Assembly: GCA_934167305.1 (NCBI GenBank)
Contig: CAKPKQ010000006.1
Span: 1 to 56,910 of the forward strand
Origin: an uncultured Clostridia bacterium
Lineage (GTDB): Bacteria; Bacillota; Clostridia; TANB77; CAG-508
Length of the DNA: 56,910 nt
Direction: 5' to 3'
The notes beneath the pieces are model-generated. The model saw only the letters and a list, made by a program, of their open reading frames with translations. It was not told the DNA's origin and made no database searches. Position 1 is the stretch's first letter, and the number at the start of each line of letters is the position of its first letter. Shown piece by piece: positions 42,667 through 50,577 of this stretch. The translations under genes and the position numbers were made by a program.

Positions 42667-43848
42667 TCAAAACACTATTTTTTCTTTTGTCCCAATACTT
42701 TCGAGCACTTCGTAAATAACTTCAACTTCAACATCATTTTCACTTTGCTCTATGTTGATTTGTTTGTTAATTAATTTGTTTTCTTTTATATGTTCTTCCA
42801 AATTTTTTTCTGCTTCAGTTATTGCTATTTCTTTTGCTTCTTCTAAACTGTAGGTAAATTCTTTGTTTTCATACTCTTGATAAGTTTTTGTATTTATTTC
42901 TACTGGCAAATAAAAATCTGAAAATAGTTTTAGTTTTTTACTCGTATCTATTGTATCATAATTTTGGAATTTTGGAACCCCTTTTGGCAAATTTATTTCA
43001 AAATTATTTATCTTTACGGAATATTTACTTTCCTGTTTTCCAGTTTGTATTTTTTTTATGTGTTTTAAGGGTACTTTTACCTTTTGAGAATACCATACTT
43101 TCGCCTGGACCTCGCCATTTGCATGCACATACCTTATTCCTGTAAATTGCCCCTCAAGCCATCCTTGTATTAATACAGTCCCCTTTGTAACTAAGTCTCC
43201 CTCTTTCACTACGGCTGTACCATTTTGAGCATTTACTTTTACAATCATTGCATCTTTTGTTGCAACAATATTACAGAATTCATCTTCTGGTATTATTTCT
43301 GGCTTCAAATCTGCTTCTGCTATTTTTACCTTTGCATTTGTCCCATTTATTTCTATTCCAATCCATGCTATATCGTCTCTATCTAATCTAATTTTATTTA
43401 TTATTTCTTTTTTGTTTAATTTTAATTTAGATGTTCCAATTTTAAAATTATTTTCTGATAAAGTTTTCAATATTTCTTCTTTACTAATTTTTTCATTTCC
43501 TTCTATATCAATATTCCATATAAAATTCGATAATATAATTATTGCAATAATTATAATCGCAAAAAATATAGCAAATATTTTTCTCTTTTTATATTTATTT
43601 AATATAAATGGCATTCCTCGTTTTTTCTGTATTTTTACTCTACATTTTGTTTTTTTAGCAATCCTTTTTATTCTTTTAAAGTCCTTTATTCCAATATTTA
43701 TTTGCACAATTGTGGAATGTTTTCTTTGCATATTCCATAAAAATATTTTTTGATCATTGCAAATATTTATAAATCTTTCTATAAAATATCCTTCTATTTC
43801 AATGGTAACATACCCTAAGATGTAACTTAGTAATATTTTAAAATACAT
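42667..43848 (-). CDS. yqfD: Sporulation protein YqfD
   Basis: YqfD is made in the mother cell during sporulation and resembles the stage IV family; its biochemical role is unknown. The protein has an N-terminal soluble part, one membrane helix (IFAIFFAIIIIAIIILSNFIWNI, about residue 93-115) and a large domain that should lie outside. The family pattern IDIEGNEKIS and GTVLIQGWLEG are present. The length of 393 residues is normal. It follows yqfC by 8 bases, as in other spore formers. AGGAGG precedes the ATG. Confidence 0.92.
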   Translation of the reverse strand: MYFKILLSYILGYVTIEIEGYFIERFINICNDQKIFLWNMQRKHSTIVQINIGIKDFKRIKRIAKKTKCRVKIQKKRGMPFILNKYKKRKIFAIFFAIIIIAIIILSNFIWNIDIEGNEKISKEEILKTLSENNFKIGTSKLKLNKKEIINKIRLDRDDIAWIGIEINGTNAKVKIAEADLKPEIIPEDEFCNIVATKDAMIVKVNAQNGTAVVKEGDLVTKGTVLIQGWLEGQFTGIRYVHANGEVQAKVWYSQKVKVPLKHIKKIQTGKQESKYSVKINNFEINLPKGVPKFQNYDTIDTSKKLKLFSDFYLPVEINTKTYQEYENKEFTYSLEEAKEIAITEAEKNLEEHIKENKLINKQINIEQSENDVEVEVIYEVLESIGTKEKIVF

Positions 43849-43856
43849 TTTTCCTC

Positions 43857-44198
43857 CTAATCCTCATCTGTAATTGTTTCAAAATCAATACTATCTATTT
43901 TTCCAGTAATCAACAAATCATCTGTTGTCATTTCTTCTAAATATAAGTCATATCCATTTATATTTAAAATTCCAATATATGTACTTATTCTAATGTAAAA
44001 CTCTTGATATTCTAATATGCCTTTATAATTTTCTATAAGCATTTGTTTAAATCCTAATATAGTTATTTTGGGTAAATTGCTAGATATTTCTTGTGGCATT
44101 TCTAACAAACGATTTATTCTGTTTTGTATATTTTTATTTTTTTTAGAAGTCTTTTTCAAATTTGTTTCATTCCTTTCATCATTCAAATTTAATTTCAT
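43857..44198 (-). CDS. yqfC: Sporulation protein YqfC (YabP/YqfC family)
   Basis: The core LPKITILGFKQMLIENYKGILEY and RISTYIGILNINGYDLYLEEMTTDDLLITGKI is the YabP/YqfC pattern. The protein is small (113 residues), soluble, and strand-rich. The N-terminal 30 residues are polar and lysine-rich, and the exact start is uncertain because no strong site precedes the first ATG. It is paired with yqfD. It follows the deacetylase gene by 7 bases, so all three may be expressed together in sporulation. Confidence 0.85.
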   Translation of the reverse strand: MKLNLNDERNETNLKKTSKKNKNIQNRINRLLEMPQEISSNLPKITILGFKQMLIENYKGILEYQEFYIRISTYIGILNINGYDLYLEEMTTDDLLITGKIDSIDFETITDED

Positions 44199-44205
44199 TC
44201 AACTT

Positions 44206-45015
44206 CTATCTTTGGAAATCATCTAAAGACTTAAATTCAAATCCCATTGATTTAATATTTTTTATACATGTGTCTAAAATATTACTATTATCTTTAGAGG
44301 TAGCATGTAGCAAAATTACTGCTCCGGGATGTATATTATTTAAAATCATCTTTTTACCATATTCTTCTCTACCTTGTTTATTTTTGTCCCAATCATCATA
44401 AGCAAAACTCCACATAACAGTTTTATACCCTAATGTGTTAGTATATGCTATAGTCCTTTCGCTATATTCTCCTTTGGGTGGTCTAATGTATTTCATTTCA
44501 TAATTAAACTTCTGATAAACAGCAGTATGTAACTCCATCACTTCTTTTTGTATTTGCTCATTTGTTAAATCAGGCATGCTTTTATGGTTTACAGTGTGGT
44601 TTCCTACAATATGGCCTTCATCTATCATTTGTTTTACTAAATCAGGTGCAGTATTTAAATAATGAGCTGTTATAAAAAAAGTTGCAGGTACATTGTTTTC
44701 TTTTAATACAGCCAATATCTTAGGTGTATAACCTGCTTCATATCCATTGTCAAAAGTCAAATATACATATTTTGAATCTTTGTTTCCCATTGCAATTCCA
44801 TCGCGGTTGTCTATTACCTTTTTATTAAAACTTCCCAAATCTGGTTGTTCATGGTTGTTAGACCTTTTTATTCCCCATCCTATTTTCTTATTGCTAATTG
44901 TCGTTGAAGCACTTGTTTGAATTATTTTGTCATTAAAGCTTATTATTGAAATAGTAAAAACAAACACCAATAATATAAATGATATATATGTAACAACCTT
45001 TTGTTTATTTTTCAT
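44206..45015 (-). CDS. Polysaccharide deacetylase, PdaA-like
   Basis: PdaA-type enzymes deacetylate muramic acid so that muramic-delta-lactam can be made in spore cortex peptidoglycan. The NodB domain shows LTFDNGYEAGYTPKIL, whose Asp-Asn pair is typical of PdaA, VGNHTVNHKSMPDL for the metal histidines, RPPKGEYSERT, MWSFAYDDWD and GAVILLHATSKDN. One N-terminal membrane helix (VVTYISFILLVFVFTISIISF) places the domain outside the cell. The length of 269 residues is normal. GGGAGG precedes the ATG. Linkage to yqfC-yqfD supports a sporulation role. Confidence 0.9.
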   Translation of the reverse strand: MKNKQKVVTYISFILLVFVFTISIISFNDKIIQTSASTTISNKKIGWGIKRSNNHEQPDLGSFNKKVIDNRDGIAMGNKDSKYVYLTFDNGYEAGYTPKILAVLKENNVPATFFITAHYLNTAPDLVKQMIDEGHIVGNHTVNHKSMPDLTNEQIQKEVMELHTAVYQKFNYEMKYIRPPKGEYSERTIAYTNTLGYKTVMWSFAYDDWDKNKQGREEYGKKMILNNIHPGAVILLHATSKDNSNILDTCIKNIKSMGFEFKSLDDFQR

Positions 45016-45196
45016 TTTTTCCTCCCTAAAATAAATAATTTATATTAAAAGGTATTTTTATAATGTAAAATTTATGATTATTTTTTGTTTTTCTTAAGTT
45101 TAACCTATTGGTTATTATTGTCAAAAAGTGAATTTGTTTTAAACCTATAATTACAGATGTTTCGACACTCTTCTAGTAATTTTACTATAAAATGCC

Positions 45197-45225
45197 TTGA
45201 CATTCTAGCCTGTTTGGATTATAGT
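45197..45225 (+). promoter_or_regulatory. Promoter of the agr-type regulator-kinase genes
   Basis: TTGACA (45197-45202) and TATAGT (45220-45225) are separated by 17 bases. A leader of about 95 bases follows, with GGTTAATATTGTAACC just after the start. The remaining gap from 45016 to 45329 is AT-rich and shows no other gene; it must also hold the minus-strand promoter of the deacetylase gene, which I could not identify. Confidence 0.78.
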
Positions 45226-45329
45226 TTATATGTTACTGGAAATTTTTGGTTAATATTGTAACCTTTTGTCAGGTCTATATTAACAATATATAATTATTAT
45301 TTATATATTATACGGGGGCAAATAAATAT

Positions 45330-46079
45330 ATGTTAGATTTTGTGTTATGTGATGACAATTTTAACGTTTTAAATCGATTAGAAAAAATGTTAGAAGCCAT
45401 CTTTATTGAAAAGAACTTCGATGCACGTATAGCACTGGGTACAACTTCTCCTGAAGAATTAATAAATTATATAAGAAATCATAAAGTAAATGTTATTATT
45501 TTAGATATTGATTTAAGGTCAAATGTTTCTGGATTAGATTTAGCTAATATAATACGTAAAAAAGATAAAGATGTTTATATTATTTTCACTACTGGTCATT
45601 TAGAATATGGTTTAATTGCATATAAATATAAAACTTTTGACTATTTAGCCAAGCCAGTTACTAAAGAGAGATTAGAGGACACTGTTATAAGATTGTTTGA
45701 GGATGTTTCTGGCTCCAAAACTGATTTTGTTAGACTTGATAATAACAAAACTATTATAAGACAAGATTCTATTTTATATATTCAAAAAGATGGTATGAAA
45801 AGTATTTTTTATACTGATACTAGAGAGTATGAAACATACTGTTCTTTCAAAACAATAATGCTCCAACTACCAAGCCATTTTATTCAGTGCCACAAATCAT
45901 ATATTGTAAACATTAATAAAATTGCTAGTATTGATACCACTAATAATACTATTTTATTAGATAGCAAAAAACAAGGTAGCAAATGCTATATTGGGCCTAA
46001 ATATAAAAGTAAACTTATGGAGGTTTTAAATTATGGAAATTTTTCAAACAATTTGGAATGCAATGACAACTCAAAATGA
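45330..46079 (+). CDS. LytTR-family response regulator, AgrA-like
   Basis: The receiver domain has the acidic start VLCDDNFN, the phosphoacceptor aspartate in VIILDIDLRSNVSGLDLA (about residue 57) and the lysine in DYLAKPV. The C-terminal LytTR DNA-binding domain is seen in DSILYIQKDGMKSIFY, FIQCHKSYIVNINKI and GPKYKSKLMEVL. The length of 249 residues is as in AgrA. It overlaps the kinase gene by 47 bases. It likely activates the agrBD genes when phosphorylated, by family analogy. Confidence 0.9.
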   Translation: MLDFVLCDDNFNVLNRLEKMLEAIFIEKNFDARIALGTTSPEELINYIRNHKVNVIILDIDLRSNVSGLDLANIIRKKDKDVYIIFTTGHLEYGLIAYKYKTFDYLAKPVTKERLEDTVIRLFEDVSGSKTDFVRLDNNKTIIRQDSILYIQKDGMKSIFYTDTREYETYCSFKTIMLQLPSHFIQCHKSYIVNINKIASIDTTNNTILLDSKKQGSKCYIGPKYKSKLMEVLNYGNFSNNLECNDNSK

Positions 46080-47388
46080 AATAGCTTTAACAATATGCTT
46101 CTTTTTATTATCATTTGTTGAGGCAATGGTAGGTATGCAATTATTTACCACAATTTTAAATATTGATGCTTCTAAAAAATCTAAAATAATATATGTTTTA
46201 TTCATTGCACCAACAAGTGCTATTTGTAGACTTCTTATTCCTGATCCTTATGGTATTTTTATTAATATTGTTCTTACATTGCTTTCTATCAAATTTATCT
46301 TAAAAGTTCCATTGTTAAAATCATTACTTGCAATATTTATTTTTACTGCATTAAGTAGTATTTTAGAATTATTTATATTCAAATTTTATCAACAAGTGTT
46401 TAATATCTCTCAAGAACAAATTCTTGAAATACCTATATATAGAATATTAACTGCACTATCCATTTATTTTTGTGTATATATAATATACAGAATTATTAAA
46501 TATTTTAAATTTAATATTAAATTAGAAAATATGACAAATAAAAGTAAATCTTTATTTATTGTAAATACTTTTCTTGGTATATTAGCAATTGGTACTCAAT
46601 TCTATTTAATAGTATTTTATAGTGATAAAATGCCAATAGTTATAACTTTTATTAGTATTGTAAGTATATGTGCCTATTTTTCTATTAGTCTTTATAGTTT
46701 ATTAAGTACAAATAAATTAGATACTACAACTAGAGATTTAGAAGAAGCTCAATTATATAATAAAACATTATCAATATTACATGATAGTATGAGAGGGTTT
46801 AAACATGATTTTCACAATATTGTTCAAGGTATTGGTGGTTATGCTGATAGAGGAGATTTAGAAGGTTTAAAAAAATATTATAAACAACTTTTACAAGATT
46901 GTAATCGTACTAATAATTTAACAGCTTTAAATCCAGATGTTATAAATAATCCTGCAATTTATAATGTTATGGCAACAAAATATCACAAAGCAGATGAAAT
47001 CGGAGTACAAATTAATTTAGGTATTTTTATGGATTTAAATGAAATTGAAGCACATATGAAAATTTATGAATTTACCAGAATTTTAGGTATACTTTTAGAT
47101 AATGCTATTGAAGCAGCTTCTGAATGTGATGAAAAAATTATTCATGTTAGTTTCAGAAAAGAAGCAAATAGACACCGTTTAGTAATGGTTATAGAAAATA
47201 CATATAAAAATAAAGATGTAGATATTGATGCAATTTTCGAAAAAGACTTTTCTACTAAATCAAAGAAGACTAATAGTGGACTTGGTTTGTGGGAAGTGAG
47301 ACAAGTTTTAAAGAAAAATAATAATTTAAATTTATTTACAAGTAAGAGTGATGAATTCTTTTCACAACAATTTGAAATATACTATTAA
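46033..47388 (+). CDS. Sensor histidine kinase, AgrC-like
   Basis: Six or so hydrophobic segments fill the first 210 residues (for example LTICFFLLSFVEAMVGMQLF), the peptide-sensing region of AgrC-type kinases. The cytoplasmic part has the phosphoacceptor histidine in MRGFKHDFHNIVQGI (about residue 260). The ATP-binding motifs are ILLDNAIEAA, VIENTYKNK and SGLGLWEVRQVL. The length of 451 residues is normal. GGAGG lies before the ATG, inside the regulator gene. It converges on the agrBD genes. Confidence 0.92.
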   Translation: MEIFQTIWNAMTTQNEIALTICFFLLSFVEAMVGMQLFTTILNIDASKKSKIIYVLFIAPTSAICRLLIPDPYGIFINIVLTLLSIKFILKVPLLKSLLAIFIFTALSSILELFIFKFYQQVFNISQEQILEIPIYRILTALSIYFCVYIIYRIIKYFKFNIKLENMTNKSKSLFIVNTFLGILAIGTQFYLIVFYSDKMPIVITFISIVSICAYFSISLYSLLSTNKLDTTTRDLEEAQLYNKTLSILHDSMRGFKHDFHNIVQGIGGYADRGDLEGLKKYYKQLLQDCNRTNNLTALNPDVINNPAIYNVMATKYHKADEIGVQINLGIFMDLNEIEAHMKIYEFTRILGILLDNAIEAASECDEKIIHVSFRKEANRHRLVMVIENTYKNKDVDIDAIFEKDFSTKSKKTNSGLGLWEVRQVLKKNNNLNLFTSKSDEFFSQQFEIYY

Positions 47389-47394
47389 TTACAT

Positions 47395-47436
47395 ACAGTA
47401 AAAGAGGTATCAAATAAATGATACCTCTTTTACTGT
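47395..47436. terminator. Bidirectional terminator of the agr locus
   Basis: A perfect 18-bp inverted repeat (47395-47412 and 47419-47436) with a 6-base loop lies between the convergent kinase and agrD genes. It contains AAAAGAGGTATCA and its complement, with A/T runs on both sides. Confidence 0.92.
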
Positions 47437-47489
47437 AAATTTGTCGTTTTAAGGAAATATTTATATTTATATATTGTCCGCTCTTTTAA

Positions 47490-47609
47490 TTAATCTTTTT
47501 TTATTAATGATGCTGGCATTTTAGGTTGATGTATAACTCCTAAAATAATACATGCAGTATTTGTTGATTTAGCATATTTTTCCGCTACTTTAGCTAATAA
47601 TTTTAACAT
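47490..47609 (-). CDS. agrD: Cyclic-lactone autoinducer precursor, AgrD-like (39 residues)
   Basis: This small gene encodes an N-terminal amphipathic helix (MLKLLAKVAEKYAKS), a core TNTACIILGVI with the single cysteine expected to form the thiolactone, and a C-terminal recognition tail HQPKMPASLIKKD. The HQPxxPxSL tail is also seen in the Clostridium perfringens precursor as I recall it. AGGAGG stands 7 bases before the ATG. It follows agrB by 63 bases on the same strand. AgrB would cleave the tail and cyclise the peptide; the exact ring end cannot be read from the sequence. Confidence 0.9.
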   Translation of the reverse strand: MLKLLAKVAEKYAKSTNTACIILGVIHQPKMPASLIKKD

Positions 47610-47672
47610 ATTGTATTCCTCCTTTTATTAAATATTAATATAATAATCATTGCCGGCCAATGAATTATAAAC

Positions 47673-48296
47673 TTAAGTTGTTTCCTCTGTTCCATAAACC
47701 TCATAGCCATGTTTGTTATTTGTTAATTTATATGAAATAGGTAATACAGTTAAATTTTGTAAAAATATTGCATATACTATCATATATGAAATTGTTTTAT
47801 CTGGTACAAATATTATGATAGTAAGTAGAACTGCTAATGAAATATAAGATTTTATCTTTTTTTCTTTTCTTTCTTTTTTTGTTAAAATTGGAATATTTTC
47901 CGTATCTGCTGGAACATATTTTACTATAATAAAAATACTAAATAGAGTTATTATTGTAGCAAATATGTATAATGCTAAGTTATAGTTTATTGGGAAATAT
48001 TTAGCTAATACTATTGGTCCCAAGTATAAACAACTTGTAGTAATCATACAGCCCAAGTGCGTTTTTAAATGAAATCCTCCTGTAAAGCTTCTATATGGTG
48101 CTATTAAAAAGAATAAAAGTAATGTTTGCCACCCCATATTTATTAAAAAGCCTATTATAAATAGTATTAAGATCTTCGGTAGTTCTCCAAAAATTAGCCT
48201 TACTCCAAAGTTTATAACCAATTCTCTTTCTTCATCTATGTCTGACACTTTTGCTTTTATTTTTTCTGTTATCCAATCGCAAAATTTATCAATCAT
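47673..48296 (-). CDS. agrB: Accessory gene regulator protein B (AgrB)
   Basis: AgrB is the membrane cysteine protease that processes and cyclises AgrD. The catalytic pair is visible: histidine in FTGGFHLKTHLGC and cysteine in the same block. APYRSFTGGFHLKT is the family core. Four to six hydrophobic segments follow (for example LALYIFATIITLFSIFIIV). The length of 207 residues is normal. It is the first gene of the agrBD pair, and GAGGT stands before the ATG. Confidence 0.93.
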   Translation of the reverse strand: MIDKFCDWITEKIKAKVSDIDEERELVINFGVRLIFGELPKILILFIIGFLINMGWQTLLLFFLIAPYRSFTGGFHLKTHLGCMITTSCLYLGPIVLAKYFPINYNLALYIFATIITLFSIFIIVKYVPADTENIPILTKKERKEKKIKSYISLAVLLTIIIFVPDKTISYMIVYAIFLQNLTVLPISYKLTNNKHGYEVYGTEETT

Positions 48297-48356
48297 TTTC
48301 TTACCTCATCTTTACTATCTTTATTTTACACTAAAAAAATTTTTAAAGTAAAAGCA

Positions 48357-48429
48357 TTTATAAAAGTGCCAAAATCACATGCGAAATTTGTCGTTTTTTG
48401 TTTCACATTTGATTTTGGCACTTTTATAA
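48357..48429. terminator. Long-stem terminator between the pseudouridine synthase gene and agrB
   Basis: TTTATAAAAGTGCCAAAATC and its complement form a stem of about 20 bp around a 31-base loop that itself holds TGTGAAA/TTTCGCA. It ends the upstream transcript before agrB. T residues follow on the minus strand after several bases, so its efficiency is uncertain. Confidence 0.6.
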
Positions 48430-48442
48430 ACTTTAGATTAAG

Positions 48443-49135
48443 TTAACTTATACTGCAATTTTCTTTAAGAATTGCCCAACTTCCGATCATTTCAGGCATT
48501 GCTTTAAATTCTAAAAGCTCATTAGTAATAGGATGATAAAATTTTAAATCATATGCCCAAAGTGCAATTTGTTTTCCATGACCTCTTCCACCATATTTTT
48601 GGTCTCCATATATACTATGGTTTCTACTTGATAATTGTACTCTAATTTGATGATGTCTGCCTGTATGTAAATTTATTTTTAAAACTGATAAATTTAGATC
48701 TTCATCATATTTTAAAACTTCATAATCCAATATTGCAAGTTTACTATTTTTAGTTCCCTCTTTTACAACTTTACTCATATTATTTTTTTCATTTTTTAGC
48801 AAATAGTCTTGTAATGTTCCTTTTTGTTTTTCCATCTTTCCATTTACTATTACTAAATATGTTTTTTGAAATTGTTTTTCTCTTACTTGATTGCTTAATC
48901 TTCCCGCAGATTTTGAAGTTTTAGCAAATACCATTACTCCACCAACTGGTCTATCAAGTCTATGTACTAGGCCTAAATATACATTTCCTGGTTTGTTATA
49001 CTTTTCTTTTAAATATGCCTTTATTATTGTAAGCATATCTATATCACCTGTTTTATCTGCTTGTGATGGTATGTTTACTGGTTTTTCTACTACTATAATT
49101 TGATTATCTTCAAATATTACTTTTAAATTTTGCAT
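48443..49135 (-). CDS. RluA-family pseudouridine synthase
   Basis: Isomerises uridine to pseudouridine in rRNA or tRNA. The catalytic aspartate is in GLVHRLDRPVGGVMVFAKT (about residue 62), with later LHTGRHHQIRVQLSS and a C-terminal IALWAYDLKFYHPIT. The 230-residue length and absence of an S4 domain fit the short RluA type. The target base cannot be assigned. Its start codon follows the methyltransferase stop codon directly (TAAATG), suggesting translational coupling between two RNA-modification genes. Confidence 0.9.
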   Translation of the reverse strand: MQNLKVIFEDNQIIVVEKPVNIPSQADKTGDIDMLTIIKAYLKEKYNKPGNVYLGLVHRLDRPVGGVMVFAKTSKSAGRLSNQVREKQFQKTYLVIVNGKMEKQKGTLQDYLLKNEKNNMSKVVKEGTKNSKLAILDYEVLKYDEDLNLSVLKINLHTGRHHQIRVQLSSRNHSIYGDQKYGGRGHGKQIALWAYDLKFYHPITNELLEFKAMPEMIGSWAILKENCSIS

Positions 49136-49999
49136 TTAATTCTCCCATCTTCCATAAATTCCGCATGGTAAAACCATTTTTGAGTTAGTCATAGGAAGAC
49201 CTATTTCTCCATTTGATACTTTTCCTTTATATTTTTTTGATATTGTAAGTTCTAAAATATTTTGCAAAACTGTACTTGATATTCCTGTTGTATATGAATT
49301 GATTAAGAAAAATAATGGCTTGTCTGATAATACTTGTGCGCACAAATTTACTAGTTCTGGTAAATTCTCTTCAAATTTCCACACTTCTCCATTTGCACCT
49401 CTACCATAAGATGGTGGGTCCATAATTATTGCATCATATTTGTTGCCCCTACGAATTTCTCTATTTACAAATTTAATAACATCATCAACTATATATCTAA
49501 CTGGTCTGTCTTGTAATCCTGAAGCTTGTATGTTTTCTTTTGCCCATGCTACCATACCTTTTGAGCTATCCACATGACAAACCTGAGCACCAGCATAACT
49601 ACATGCTACTGTTGCTCCTCCTGTATATGCAAATAGGTTTAATACTTTTATTTCTCTATTTGCTTTTTGAATTTTTTCTATCATCCAGTCCCAATTAACC
49701 GCTTGTTCTGGAAATAAACCAGTGTGTTTAAATCCCATTGGTTTTATATTAAATGTTAAATTTTTGTATTTAACTTGCCATGCTTCTGGCATTTTTTTAT
49801 TATATTCCCAGTTTCCACCGCCAGTTGAACTTCTGTGGTATTTAGCATTAACATTTTTCCACTTTTCTGGAAAACTTTTTTGCGTCCATATTATTTGTGG
49901 GTCTGGTCTTACTAAAATAACATTTTTCCATCTTTCTAGTTTTTCACCATTTGCCATATCTAATATTTCATAATCTTGCCAATCTTTTGCTACATTCAT
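49136..49999 (-). CDS. RlmI-like class I SAM-dependent methyltransferase
   Basis: A Rossmann methyltransferase probably acting on rRNA. SAM motif I is VLNLFAYTGGATVACSYAGA, followed by VCHVDSSKGMVAWAKEN and the catalytic-type motif DAIIMDPPSYGRG. The start region (DWQDYEILDMANGEKLERW) is shared with RlmI/YwbD-like proteins, but a PUA domain is not seen. I choose the ATG at 49999 because AGGAAGGA lies upstream. A longer frame reaches 50113 into the palindromic element and is not used. The protein has 287 residues. Confidence 0.87.
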   Translation of the reverse strand: MNVAKDWQDYEILDMANGEKLERWKNVILVRPDPQIIWTQKSFPEKWKNVNAKYHRSSTGGGNWEYNKKMPEAWQVKYKNLTFNIKPMGFKHTGLFPEQAVNWDWMIEKIQKANREIKVLNLFAYTGGATVACSYAGAQVCHVDSSKGMVAWAKENIQASGLQDRPVRYIVDDVIKFVNREIRRGNKYDAIIMDPPSYGRGANGEVWKFEENLPELVNLCAQVLSDKPLFFLINSYTTGISSTVLQNILELTISKKYKGKVSNGEIGLPMTNSKMVLPCGIYGRWEN

Positions 50000-50052
50000 T
50001 TCTAAAAATCCTTCCTCTTCTCTATATACAATTTTATCATATTTTAGTACTT

Positions 50053-50266
50053 TACTATGTAATATTATACTTTTCGTAGTGACTGCTGTGGGGACCAGCA
50101 AGCTAGAAGGCATTGCTAAATTTTTTCAAATCATTATAAATGTTTGCAAAAAATTGTTGTTATGCCTTCTTGCGCAGGTCAAATGGTTGTGTTAGAGCTT
50201 TAGCTCTTACAAACCATTATATGCAGAGCAGGGATGGAACGAAGAAAAGTATAATATTACATAGTA
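50053..50266. repeat. Palindromic element, copy 3 (214 bp, with insertion)
   Basis: Perfect 23-base outer arms lie at 50053-50075 and 50244-50266. GCAAG-CTA-GAAGGCAT (50098-50113) pairs with ATGCCTTCTTGC (50162-50173). The core is the same as in copy 2. It has an extra block of about 50 bases at 50178-50227 that is itself a hairpin (AATGGTTGTGTTAGAGC with its near complement). It lies upstream of the methyltransferase gene. Confidence 0.85.
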
Positions 50267-50280
50267 TCTATCTCAAATTT

Positions 50281-50490
50281 TTAAATGCCTTGCAAAATAT
50301 GCATAAAATTTGTAACCAACATCACATCCATAACCACAAATGTTAAAAATATAGCACATGCAGTTACTGCTAATTTGTGTTTTTTTATTTTTTGTATAAA
50401 TCTACTTGTCCATTTTAATGACCCAAAATTTAAAGTATTACTACTTTCATCATAACGTATATTTAAAATCAAATCTTTTGTGTACTCCAT
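50281..50490 (-). CDS. Small membrane protein, 69 residues
   Basis: Unrecognised. A polar N-terminal half (MEYTKDLILNIRYDESSNTL) and a basic stretch (FIQKIKKHK) precede one hydrophobic helix (LAVTACAIFLTFVVMDVMLV). It is probably a bitopic membrane protein with the N-terminus inside. AGGAGG stands about 10 bases before the ATG but is contained in an inverted repeat (50496-50547). Size and strong ribosome site support it as a real gene. Confidence 0.7.
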   Translation of the reverse strand: MEYTKDLILNIRYDESSNTLNFGSLKWTSRFIQKIKKHKLAVTACAIFLTFVVMDVMLVTNFMHILQGI

Positions 50491-50495
50491 AAAAT

Positions 50496-50547
50496 AAAAT
50501 CCTCCTAATATATTTTCTAATAATATATATTCACATATTAGGATTTT
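50496..50547 (-). promoter_or_regulatory. Inverted repeat covering the ribosome site of the 69-residue gene
   Basis: In the mRNA AAAATCCTAATAT (50535-50547 complement) can pair with ATATTAGGAGGATTTT (50496-50511 complement), which holds the AGGAGG site, leaving a three-base bulge. It would hide the ribosome site. Confidence 0.55.
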
Positions 50548-50577
50548 ATGTTAAAAATCGTAACACAAATTATTACA

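Noticed and set aside
50140..50346. A 68-residue plus-strand reading frame in palindromic element copy 3
   Set aside because: It is made of repeat arms and loop sequence, has no ribosome site, and the matching frame is not preserved in copy 2.
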